Assembly: GCA_964630925.1 (NCBI GenBank)
Contig: CAZVZK010000202.1
Location: 1 to 15,979, forward strand
Direction: 5' to 3'
Source of the DNA: RGDT01 sp964630925
Lineage (GTDB): Bacteria > Planctomycetota > Planctomycetia > Gemmatales > Gemmataceae
Length of the DNA: 15,979 bases
Shown: in pieces, positions 1 to 7,245 of the stretch
How positions within the stretch are numbered: position 1 is the first letter of the stretch
How the letters are laid out: every line of letters begins with the position of its first letter
Position numbers and translations under genes: made by a program
The notes under the pieces: generated by a model
Seen by the model: only the letters and a program-made list of their open reading frames with translations
The model's database searches: none
What the model was told of the DNA's origin: nothing

Positions 1-434
1 CCCACGTCAACAACAACCGGCGGCTCAAGGACGAGCTGCTCCCGCCGTTCGACCGGTGCTTCTCGGCGCTCGTGGAGGACCTCGCCCAGCGTGGGCTCCT
101 CGAATCCACCCTGGTCGTGTGCATGGGCGAGTTCGGGCGCACGCCGCGGTTCGGGCAGTTCACCGGCAACGGCGTGGACGCGACCGGGCGGGACCACTGG
201 CCCCAGTGCTACTCGCTCGTCCTCGCCGGCGGGCCTCGGCCGGGCGGCCGGGTGGTCGGCCGGTCGGACCGTTTCGCCGCCTACCCGGCCGACGACCCGA
301 TCACCCCGCAGGATCTGGCGGCGAGCCTGTTGCACGCGCTGGGCATCGACCCCACCCGGAAGGTGAGAGACAACTTCCTGCGGGACGTCCCCCTCAGCGA
401 GGGGCGGGTGAAGCCGGTGCTGTTCGGCACCTGA
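1..434 (+). CDS. DUF1501 family protein, C-terminal part (5' end outside window)
   Basis: The open frame enters from the left edge (first full codon at position 3) and ends at TGA 432-434, giving about 143 residues. The motif MGEFGRTPR, followed by GRDHWP, YS, AGG and a closing segment of the form P-x-TPQDLAASLLHALGID, is the standard end of DUF1501 proteins. These are large exported proteins with an alkaline-phosphatase/sulfatase-like fold, very abundant in planctomycetes, and often encoded next to DUF1549/DUF1553 cytochrome-type proteins; that partner would lie outside this window. The internal GTG at 72 is not the start, because family-like sequence (HVNNNRRLKDELLPPFD) continues upstream of it. 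Substrate and exact function are unknown for the family. The next gene starts 76 bases downstream on the same strand and has its own ribosome-binding site. Confidence 0.9.
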   Translation, partial: HVNNNRRLKDELLPPFDRCFSALVEDLAQRGLLESTLVVCMGEFGRTPRFGQFTGNGVDATGRDHWPQCYSLVLAGGPRPGGRVVGRSDRFAAYPADDPITPQDLAASLLHALGIDPTRKVRDNFLRDVPLSEGRVKPVLFGT

Positions 435-510
435 CCGCTCCGGGGCCTCTTGCGGACCAAGCCCCCCGCCCCGACAATGACGCCGTCCCGATCTCGCACG
501 GAGGAACGAC

Positions 511-2070
511 GTGGACGACCCCTTGCACCTCGCGCCACTCTTCGAGGGCGGCGAGGAGTGGCTGCCCGTCCTCAAGCCCGTCATCGAACGGCAGCCCTCC
601 GCCCCCATGTACATCGGGCCGGACCGCGGCTCCGGCATCGTCCCGGTCCGCGAGCTGACATTCCAGGCACTCAAGCCCAACCCCCCCGCGGGCTGGAAGG
701 TGGTCGCCTTCGGACAGAACCCCTACCCGCGCGTCGAGTCGGCCACCGGCATCGCCATGTTCGACAACACATTCGGGAAGTGGTCGGATAGCCAGTTCGG
801 CAAGGTCCCCTCCATCCGCTGCATCATCAAGGCGGCCTGCATCTCCAAGCACGGGATCGATTTTAAGACGCCCATCGCCGACATGCGCAAGCTCCTCGCC
901 GACAGGAACACCGTCCAGCCGCCCGAGTGGTTCTCCGCGATGCTGGCCCAGGGGGTCCTGCTGCTCAACGCCTCGCTGACCGCCAGCGCCGACAAGGCCC
1001 TGTCCACCGACCAGCATACCGCCTTCTGGCGCCCCGTGGCCGAGAAGATCGTCGAGGCCATCCTCGAGGCCAAGCAGTCGGCCGAGCCCGCGCAACGCGG
1101 CGTCGTCTTCGCCTGGTGGGGCGCCCACGCCCGCGCCCTCAAGTCCGTCGTCCAGTCCCTCCAGCGCCGCTTCCCCTCGGTGCCGGTCCGCCACCTCGAC
1201 CACTGCAACCCCGCCGCCCAGGGTGACCTGTTCTGCAAGGGCGATCATTTCGGCGACATCAACAGGGCACTCCGCGACCTAAGCGCCGAGGAGATCGACT
1301 GGCTCCCCGCCGTGGGGTGGGACGCTGGCCGCGCCGACACCGAGCGCATGGGCGCGTTCATCGAGCGGACCCGCGAGCTGCACAAGGGGTACCTCGACCG
1401 CCTCCAGGAGGTCCGCGACGAGGGCGTGGAGCTGCCGCCCCTCGAAGGCGTCCTCTCCGGCCCGATGCCGACCTTCTCCGCCGCCGCCGCCCCCGTCCTC
1501 CGCATCCTCCCCTCACTGGAGGCCAACGTCGGGCAGGCCGCCGTCTTCGCCCGCATGAGCGTCACCTCCGGACGTGCCGTCGGCCTCACGGAGGACGAGG
1601 TGGCCGCCTTCTACCTCTACACCACCGAGTCGCCGTTCTACCGCCGCCTCAACGTCGCCCTGCGCGACGCCGACCGCAAGGCCGTCGAGCCGTACCGCCC
1701 GTACCTGCGGCTGTTCTTCTCCGCCGTGGCCCGCCTGGAGGGCCAGCGCCCGAGCCTGTACCGCGGCGTGGCGATGGACCTCAGCCCACGCTACCCCGTG
1801 GGCCGCGAGGTGACGTGGTGGGGCGTGTCGTCCTGCACCACGAGCCTGGAAGTCGCCCGGCAGTTCCTCGGCACGAAGGGCAAGCGGACGCTCTTCGAGA
1901 TCGTCCCGCTGCGTGCCTTCGGCATCCGCCCGTTCTCGGCGTTCACCGAGGAGGAGGAGTACGTCCTGCCGCCAGGCACGCGCCTCAAGGTTACGGACGT
2001 GGTGGCGGAGAAGGGCGGCCTCTGCACGATCAGGCTGGAGGAGCAAGCCGGGGCGAGGATGGTGTCGTGA
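511..2070 (+). CDS. Uracil-DNA-glycosylase-like domain fused to mono-ADP-ribosyltransferase (ART)
   Basis: This is a 519-residue protein starting at GTG 511, with GGAGGA at 500-505 five bases upstream. Residues about 1-270 follow family-1 uracil-DNA glycosylase from end to end: VVAFGQNPY (64-72, motif A), GVLLLNASLT (148-157), VVFAWWGAHAR (198-208), HCNP (231-234), GDHF (244-247) and IDWLPAV (262-268), which matches the C-terminal end of E. coli Ung. Compared with Ung, the water-activating Asp64 is Asn70, the uracil-stacking Phe77 is Met83 and the intercalating Leu191 is Ala235. Tyr66, Asn123 and His187 are kept (Tyr72, Asn153, His231). After a linker, residues about 355-500 form an R-S-ExE ADP-ribosyltransferase: LYRGV (Arg418), WWGVSSCTTS (436-445) and EEEYVLPPGT (481-490; ExE = Glu481/Glu483). 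All ART catalytic positions are present. There is no signal peptide, so it is probably cytoplasmic. Its biological role is unknown. Its stop lies one base from the convergent stop at 2072. Confidence 0.88.
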   Translation: MDDPLHLAPLFEGGEEWLPVLKPVIERQPSAPMYIGPDRGSGIVPVRELTFQALKPNPPAGWKVVAFGQNPYPRVESATGIAMFDNTFGKWSDSQFGKVPSIRCIIKAACISKHGIDFKTPIADMRKLLADRNTVQPPEWFSAMLAQGVLLLNASLTASADKALSTDQHTAFWRPVAEKIVEAILEAKQSAEPAQRGVVFAWWGAHARALKSVVQSLQRRFPSVPVRHLDHCNPAAQGDLFCKGDHFGDINRALRDLSAEEIDWLPAVGWDAGRADTERMGAFIERTRELHKGYLDRLQEVRDEGVELPPLEGVLSGPMPTFSAAAAPVLRILPSLEANVGQAAVFARMSVTSGRAVGLTEDEVAAFYLYTTESPFYRRLNVALRDADRKAVEPYRPYLRLFFSAVARLEGQRPSLYRGVAMDLSPRYPVGREVTWWGVSSCTTSLEVARQFLGTKGKRTLFEIVPLRAFGIRPFSAFTEEEEYVLPPGTRLKVTDVVAEKGGLCTIRLEEQAGARMVS

Positions 2071-2071
2071 G

Positions 2072-4393
2072 TCACGGCTCGTCGCGGCGCCAGACGGCGA
2101 GGATGTTGCTGAACTGGTCGGTCCACACGGCCCCCGGCACCACCTGCACCCGCTGCCAGCGTCTGTCCTTGCTGACCGGGGCCAGGGCTTCCTCGCTCCG
2201 GGCCATGGCCACCCAGGACGACGGCGACTTGCCCGCCGCCGCCTCCCTGTCGGTCATGAAGAAGTCGTGGTCCACACGCACCGCCATGCCGCGCTCCTCG
2301 GCCAGGCGTGCCAGGAGAGGGGGCAGGTCGAGGTAGCGGTTGGAGACGTGGAAGGCGATCACGCCGTCCGGGGCGAGGCGGTCCAGGTAAAGCCCCATCG
2401 CCTCGCGCGTCAGGAGGTGGACCGGGATGGCGTCGCTGGAGAAGGCGTCGAGGAGCAGCACGTCGAACTTCTCGGTGCTGGCCGCCAGACGGCGGCGGGC
2501 GTCGCCGAGGTCGATGTCCCACCGGCCCTCGCAGGTGGCCAGGTAGGTGAAGTACGGCAGCTCGCTGGCGATGCGCACCACGGCGGGGTCGATCTCGAAG
2601 AACGTCCAGCGCTCCCCCGGGCGGGCGTAGGCGGCCAGCGCCCCCGTCCCGAGGCCGACCGCGCCGACACGCCTGCGCCGCTCTGGGGGCAGGGCGTTGA
2701 GGAGCCGGCCCGCCGGGCCCGTGGGGTAGTAGTACATCAGGGGCACGGGCTTGCCCTCGGGGCGGGCGGCCTGCTGTCCGTGCTGCGTCGCGCCGTGGAT
2801 CAGGCGGACGAACTTGCCGTCGGGGGGCTCGACGACGCGCAGGCTGCCGAAGAAGTTGCGCTCGATGTACAGCGGCCGGCCGGTGCTGACCGTGTCGAAA
2901 TGGCTCGCCGCGAACAGGGCGACGAGGGCCAGGGCGAAGCGCCACGGCCTCCACACCAGCGCGAACGCCGCCACCAGCGGCAGGGCGTACTGGAAGGCGT
3001 TGCGCACCACACGAGCGACCACGATCGTCGCGGAGTTCTCCGCCGGCAGGGGCCCCAGGACCGGCGTCGCCGCCAGGATCAGGCAGACGGTGAGCCCGGC
3101 CACGCCCGCCGGCAGCGCCACGTCCAGCCAGTGGAACGCCGGCTCCGGCGGCGGGGCGGCAGGCCGGGCCTCGGGCTGGGTGTGCTCCCGCACCCCCTCC
3201 ACCGCCGCGCTCTCCACAATGCCTCCGCCCTGGCGCGATGTGGCGGGTATCTCGGGGATATCCTCTCTCTCCGCCTTGTCATCGGGCGGGCGCACGAGCG
3301 TCGCCAGGATGAGCGCCAGGGGGTACTCCACCAGCCCTGCGCGGCAGAACACCACCGGGGCCAGAAGGCCGGCGGCCAGCCCGCCGAGGACGCCGCCCGC
3401 GGACAGCGCCAGGTAGAAAGCGGTGAGCTGGGCGGGCGGCGGCTTGCGCCGCACCAGCTCGCCGTGGCAGACGAGGCAGAGGAGGAAGAAGGCTCCGAGG
3501 TGCAGGGCGCTCACCAGGAAGAGGGGCTCGGCGGAGCGGGTCAGCAGGACCAGGGAGACGAACAGCACGCACGGGACGCTGGCCCGCCACGCGAGCCGGT
3601 GGGCCCACGCGGGCCACGCGGCGAAGACGATGATGAAGCTGATGAGGTACAGCCCCAGAGGCACCACCCACAAGAGGGGCACCGGGGCGACCTCGGTCGT
3701 CAGCACCGCCGAGACGGAGGTGAGCAGGGCGGCCGGCAGCGCGGCCAGCGCCATCCAGTGGAGACGGGCCCACAAGGGGACGGGCTCGGCGGGGGCCGGG
3801 GGGGCGTCCTCCGCGAGCCAGGCGCACCCGGCGATCAGCCCCAGGCAGCACGACGCCGATACCGCCCACACCCACTGCTGCGTCGCCAGGGCCAGCCACG
3901 GCTCGACGAGCAACGGGTAGCCGAGGAGGCCCAGCAGGCTGCCGGCGTTGCTGGCGGCGTAGAGGGCGTACGTCCCCGGCCCGCCGCCGTGCCAGCGCTG
4001 CAAGAGCGGGGCCGTGGAGGCCAGGACGGCGAACGGTACGCCGGCCGCCAGGGCCAGCACCGCCAGCAGGGGGAGGATGGGGTTGTCCTGCGTCGTCGGG
4101 AGCAGGGACGCCACCACGGGGATCGGGGTGCCCCCGAGCGCCGCGGCCAGTCCGAACGCCAGGATCGGGAGGACGAGGACGGCGAGGTGGAGGCGCGGGC
4201 GCGGGGGCGCCAGGTGGGCGTAGAGGTAGCCGAGGAGCAACGCCGCCTGGAAGAAGACGAGGCAGGTGTTCCACACCGCCGGCGTGCCGCCGAGGAGCGG
4301 CAGGAGGAGTTTACCGACCATGGGCTGGACGGTGAACGAGAGGGCGGCGGCGAGAAACATGGTGAAGGCGAAAAGCGTGGTCCGTCCCGTCAT
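2072..4393 (-). CDS. Multi-pass membrane protein with C-terminal spermidine-synthase-like domain
   Basis: This 773-residue protein starts at ATG 4393-4391. The start overlaps the TGA of the upstream CHAT gene in a 4-base ATGA, and GGGGGA (4405-4400) lies six bases upstream. Residues about 1-500 are strongly hydrophobic, with a dozen or more membrane segments. A charged, proline-rich cytoplasmic-type loop (about 370-420) splits the membrane part. Residues about 505-770 are a spermidine-synthase (SpeE)-like Rossmann domain: HGATQHGQQ, YYPTGPAGRLLN, the SAM-site loop GLGTGAL (580-586), FFEID (598-602), LGDARR, then LLLDAFSSDAIPVHLLT (646-662) and the end WTDQFSN. This matches the 'fused MFS/spermidine synthase' architecture common in bacteria. 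Aminopropyl transfer is not proven for such fusions, so the substrate is uncertain. It is the last gene of the operon behind two CHAT genes and ends one base from the ART-fusion gene. Confidence 0.88.
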   Translation of the reverse strand: MTGRTTLFAFTMFLAAALSFTVQPMVGKLLLPLLGGTPAVWNTCLVFFQAALLLGYLYAHLAPPRPRLHLAVLVLPILAFGLAAALGGTPIPVVASLLPTTQDNPILPLLAVLALAAGVPFAVLASTAPLLQRWHGGGPGTYALYAASNAGSLLGLLGYPLLVEPWLALATQQWVWAVSASCCLGLIAGCAWLAEDAPPAPAEPVPLWARLHWMALAALPAALLTSVSAVLTTEVAPVPLLWVVPLGLYLISFIIVFAAWPAWAHRLAWRASVPCVLFVSLVLLTRSAEPLFLVSALHLGAFFLLCLVCHGELVRRKPPPAQLTAFYLALSAGGVLGGLAAGLLAPVVFCRAGLVEYPLALILATLVRPPDDKAEREDIPEIPATSRQGGGIVESAAVEGVREHTQPEARPAAPPPEPAFHWLDVALPAGVAGLTVCLILAATPVLGPLPAENSATIVVARVVRNAFQYALPLVAAFALVWRPWRFALALVALFAASHFDTVSTGRPLYIERNFFGSLRVVEPPDGKFVRLIHGATQHGQQAARPEGKPVPLMYYYPTGPAGRLLNALPPERRRRVGAVGLGTGALAAYARPGERWTFFEIDPAVVRIASELPYFTYLATCEGRWDIDLGDARRRLAASTEKFDVLLLDAFSSDAIPVHLLTREAMGLYLDRLAPDGVIAFHVSNRYLDLPPLLARLAEERGMAVRVDHDFFMTDREAAAGKSPSSWVAMARSEEALAPVSKDRRWQRVQVVPGAVWTDQFSNILAVWRRDEP

Positions 4394-4405
4394 CTCCAGT
4401 CCCCC
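4390..4405 (-). promoter_or_regulatory. ATGA stop-start overlap with Shine-Dalgarno inside the CHAT C-terminus
   Basis: On the minus strand the last CHAT codons (G-D-W-R-stop) supply GGGGGA at 4405-4400. After six bases comes ATGA, where ATG (4393-4391) starts the membrane/SpeE-like gene and TGA (4392-4390) ends the CHAT gene. This fixes the downstream start and implies translational coupling. The same arrangement recurs at 7230-7245. Confidence 0.75.
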
Positions 4406-7233
4406 GACAGCACGAAAGCGGCCCAGTAATACGGCGGCAGACGCGGCTCAGATACGCCCGAGAAGGCGTCCTCGGCGGGGTCGAGGCCGCGGCCGATCCC
4501 CTTCTTGACGCCCCCATGCAAAAGGGCGAGCTGGGCCTGCCGCAGCGCATCGGCTCGGGCCAACGGCTTCTTGGCATCCCAGACGCGGGCCGACAGGCCG
4601 GACATCAGCTCTTTCGTGGCGCGGTCATCGACCTTCCACAGCGACGCGACCACCGTCCGCGCCCCGGCCACGGCGAACGCCCGTTGGAGGCCGAGCAAAC
4701 CCTCACCCGCCGCCTCGGCCCCCAGGCCCGTCTCGCACGCCGACAGCACGGCGAGGTCCAACTTCGACAGGTCCATCTCGGAGACCTCCAATGCCGTGAG
4801 GATCCCGCCCTCCTCACCCTCCTTCGGATCGCGGTTGGCGCCGGACAGGACGAGGCCGGACAACAGCAGCGGGTGCCAGCCGCCGCCCGCGTCGGCGCCA
4901 CGGGCCGTCGCCGGGGCGAAAAAGCCGTGCGTCGCGAGGTGGGCGTGCCGCGCCTTCGGCAGGGCCTCGCGCACCGCCTCGCGGGTGGCGTCGCCCGCGC
5001 TCAGAGCGGTGACGCGGCCGCGCGGGTGGCTGCGGGCGAAGGCGCGGCGCACGTCGGCCAGCTCGGCGGCGGTGCCGGGCAGCGCGGCCCACGTTGGCAC
5101 GCCCTCGCGCGGCGTGCCGAAATCCACGTCGCCGACGGCGAGGAGCGACGGCGTGTCGTCGGGCGGGCGGTCCAGCGCCAGCATCTCAGGCAGTATCCGC
5201 GGCACCGGCACCAGGGCGACGGCCACGTCCTCGATCAGGAACGTCCCGGACCGCCGTCCGGGCAGGGCGGCGAAGGGGAGCGTCCCGAGGGGGCCGTCTG
5301 GCGAGATGAGGACGGTCTTGGCCCCCTTGAGGTGCGCCTCCAGCGGCGCCCAGATGAGGCGGGCGAGGACGCAGCCCTCGCGCAGCCCGCCGCGCCGGGC
5401 CAGCACGGCCGAGCGCCATTTGCCGGCGGCCTCCAGGGCCGGCCCCGCCGGGCCGAGGTGGACGCGGGCCACGGGACGCCCGCGCCGCGAGACGAACGCC
5501 GACAGATGCCGGCGGTTGGTGACGGAGTGGAACAGGTAGTCGATCAGCACGGCGTCGGGGGGCAGGGCGGCGGCCAGCGCCTCGGGCGTCGGCGGGCGCG
5601 TGCGGAGGAAATCGGCCGACAGGGCCGACAGCTCGGCCTCTCGGCGCTCCTTGCGGCGGGCCGCCTCCTCCTGGCGACGCCCCGCGGATGCCGCCAGCTC
5701 GGCGGCGGCGACGCGCAGGGACGCGGCGGCGCGGGCGGCGGGGCCATCGGCGGACTGGAGCGCCGCCACGACGCGGCGCTTGCGGGCCAGGGCGAACGCG
5801 GCGCCCTTCCACTCCAACACGCGGCCGAAGGCGAGGGCGGCGGGCGTCTCGGGGATGGACAGGAGCATGTCGAGGAAGTGCCGCGCCGACTGGAGGGCCG
5901 CGTGCTGCTGGCGTTCGGACTGGACGGTGAACGCCACGTCGAGGGAGTCGAGCGAGACGCGCACGGCCTGGCCGGCGGCGGGGACGGCCGCGGAAGGGCG
6001 GCCCAGCTCCCGCCACTGGCCGGCGAGGTTGAGTAGCGCGTCGGCGTAGCGCGGGTGACGCGGGCCGAGGGCGCGGGCGGCCAGCGACAGCGAACGCAGG
6101 GCGTGCGGCAGTGCCTCGGCGGCCGCGCCGTTGCGCGAAAGGGCGACGGCGTAGTTGTTGAGCGCCGGCAGGATCTGCGGGTTATCCCCGCCCTGCAACT
6201 CGGACAGGGCCAGGGCGCGGCGGGCTAGCGGCAGGGCCGCCGCCGGGTCGCCCGCGTTGGCCGTGTGCATCGCCAGGTTGCCCAGTGCGATGGCGTACTC
6301 GGGGTGGGCGGGGCTCATCGAGGCGCCGGTCCGCGTCAGGGCCTCGGCCGAGAGGACGCGTGCCTCTCGGTGCCGCCCGAGCTGGCCCAGGACCGCCGCG
6401 AGATTGTTCAGGGCCAGGGCGTAGGCGGTTGATTCGGTTCCGAGGGCGGCCTTGCGGATCGCCAGGGAGCGGCGGAACAGGTCCAGGGCGGTGCGCAGGT
6501 CGCCCATCTCGAGGTGCAGGTAACCGAGGTTGTTGATGGCGACGGCGTAGTTGGGGTGGGAGGTGCCCTGGCCGGCGGCGATGACCTCTGCGGCGCGGAT
6601 GGCGGCGGGCAGGGCGGCCAGCAGGTCGCCGCGCTCCTGGCGGATCGACGCCAGGCTGCCGATGGACTCGGCGAGGAGGGGGTGCGCCTCGCCGAGGACC
6701 GGCCGGCGCAGCGCGACGGCCTCGCGGGCGGCGGCCTCGGCCTCGGCGTAGCGTCCGGCCCTGCGCTGCACGTTCATCCGCCCGGTCAGGGCGAAGGCGC
6801 GGCTCAGGGCCTGCCGCTGGGCGGGCGTGCGGGCCTGCTGGGCGAAGGCCTCAGCGATCTCCTGGCGGGTGTCGCGCACGCGCCAATCTTCCACGCCGTA
6901 CAGACGCAGCCGCGCCTCGAGCACCACGCGGAGGTAGGCCTCCTCGTCCGCGAAGCGTCCGCCGAAGCGGCTACAGAAGGCGGCCTGAAAGGCCACACGC
7001 TCGGTGTTCTGGTGCCAGGGGCCGACGGCGGCGATGGTCAGCGCCAGGGCCTCCTTGCTCGCGGCGGCGCCGTCCTCCCAGTCGCAGGCGGCCAGCGCCT
7101 GGCTGACGCGGGCGAGGAGGGGCCGCCGCTTGAGGAGGAGGCGTTCCTGCTCGTCGGTCAGCGAGGGCACGGGGGCGGCGGCGCACGTCAGGAGGGCCAG
7201 CCCGCACAGCAGGAGAATTCGACACCTCGTCAT
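4390..7233 (-). CDS. Exported TPR-CHAT domain protein (second copy)
   Basis: This 947-residue protein starts at ATG 7233-7231, overlapping the stop of the upstream CHAT gene by ATGA. The same frame stays open to 7425, but that extension reads antisense-like within the upstream gene and precedes a clear signal peptide (residues 1 to about 20, RILLLCGLALLTCAAA), so the ATG is preferred. An LLTC sequence resembles a lipobox but has Thr at -1, so lipidation is uncertain. Residues about 150-430 hold tetratricopeptide repeats of the kinesin-light-chain type (NNLGYLHLEMGDLRTALDLF and similar). An Ala/Arg-rich helical stretch (about 480-540) leads to the CHAT caspase-like domain (about 555-947), with catalytic His769 in HLATHG and Cys833 in LSACETG. 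It ends with the family-typical PPYYWAAFVLSGDW. A cysteine-protease role in the exported space follows from the family; its substrate is unknown. It is a tandem paralogue of the gene before it. Confidence 0.9.
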   Translation of the reverse strand: MTRCRILLLCGLALLTCAAAPVPSLTDEQERLLLKRRPLLARVSQALAACDWEDGAAASKEALALTIAAVGPWHQNTERVAFQAAFCSRFGGRFADEEAYLRVVLEARLRLYGVEDWRVRDTRQEIAEAFAQQARTPAQRQALSRAFALTGRMNVQRRAGRYAEAEAAAREAVALRRPVLGEAHPLLAESIGSLASIRQERGDLLAALPAAIRAAEVIAAGQGTSHPNYAVAINNLGYLHLEMGDLRTALDLFRRSLAIRKAALGTESTAYALALNNLAAVLGQLGRHREARVLSAEALTRTGASMSPAHPEYAIALGNLAMHTANAGDPAAALPLARRALALSELQGGDNPQILPALNNYAVALSRNGAAAEALPHALRSLSLAARALGPRHPRYADALLNLAGQWRELGRPSAAVPAAGQAVRVSLDSLDVAFTVQSERQQHAALQSARHFLDMLLSIPETPAALAFGRVLEWKGAAFALARKRRVVAALQSADGPAARAAASLRVAAAELAASAGRRQEEAARRKERREAELSALSADFLRTRPPTPEALAAALPPDAVLIDYLFHSVTNRRHLSAFVSRRGRPVARVHLGPAGPALEAAGKWRSAVLARRGGLREGCVLARLIWAPLEAHLKGAKTVLISPDGPLGTLPFAALPGRRSGTFLIEDVAVALVPVPRILPEMLALDRPPDDTPSLLAVGDVDFGTPREGVPTWAALPGTAAELADVRRAFARSHPRGRVTALSAGDATREAVREALPKARHAHLATHGFFAPATARGADAGGGWHPLLLSGLVLSGANRDPKEGEEGGILTALEVSEMDLSKLDLAVLSACETGLGAEAAGEGLLGLQRAFAVAGARTVVASLWKVDDRATKELMSGLSARVWDAKKPLARADALRQAQLALLHGGVKKGIGRGLDPAEDAFSGVSEPRLPPYYWAAFVLSGDWR

Positions 7234-7245
7234 CTCCAGTCCCCC
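7230..7245 (-). promoter_or_regulatory. ATGA overlap and internal Shine-Dalgarno between the two CHAT genes
   Basis: On the minus strand GGGGGA (7245-7240), then six bases, then ATGA (7233-7230) joins the stop of the first CHAT gene to the start of the second. It is identical in layout to the junction at 4390-4405. Over the 50 bases starting at each junction only three differences are seen, all at silent codon positions of the shared C-terminus. Confidence 0.75.

Noticed and set aside
1913..4429. Long plus-strand open frame (838 codons) opposite the membrane/SpeE-like gene
   Set aside because: It begins inside the ART fusion in another frame and reads as Arg/Gly/Gln-rich low-complexity sequence. 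It is an antisense shadow caused by high GC at codon third positions.
4516..6036. Plus-strand open frame of 506 codons (and similar frames at 6514-7269, 7674-8903 and 8922-10154)
   Set aside because: All lie antisense to the CHAT genes, which have clear motifs, signal peptides and coupled starts. The plus-strand products resemble no family.
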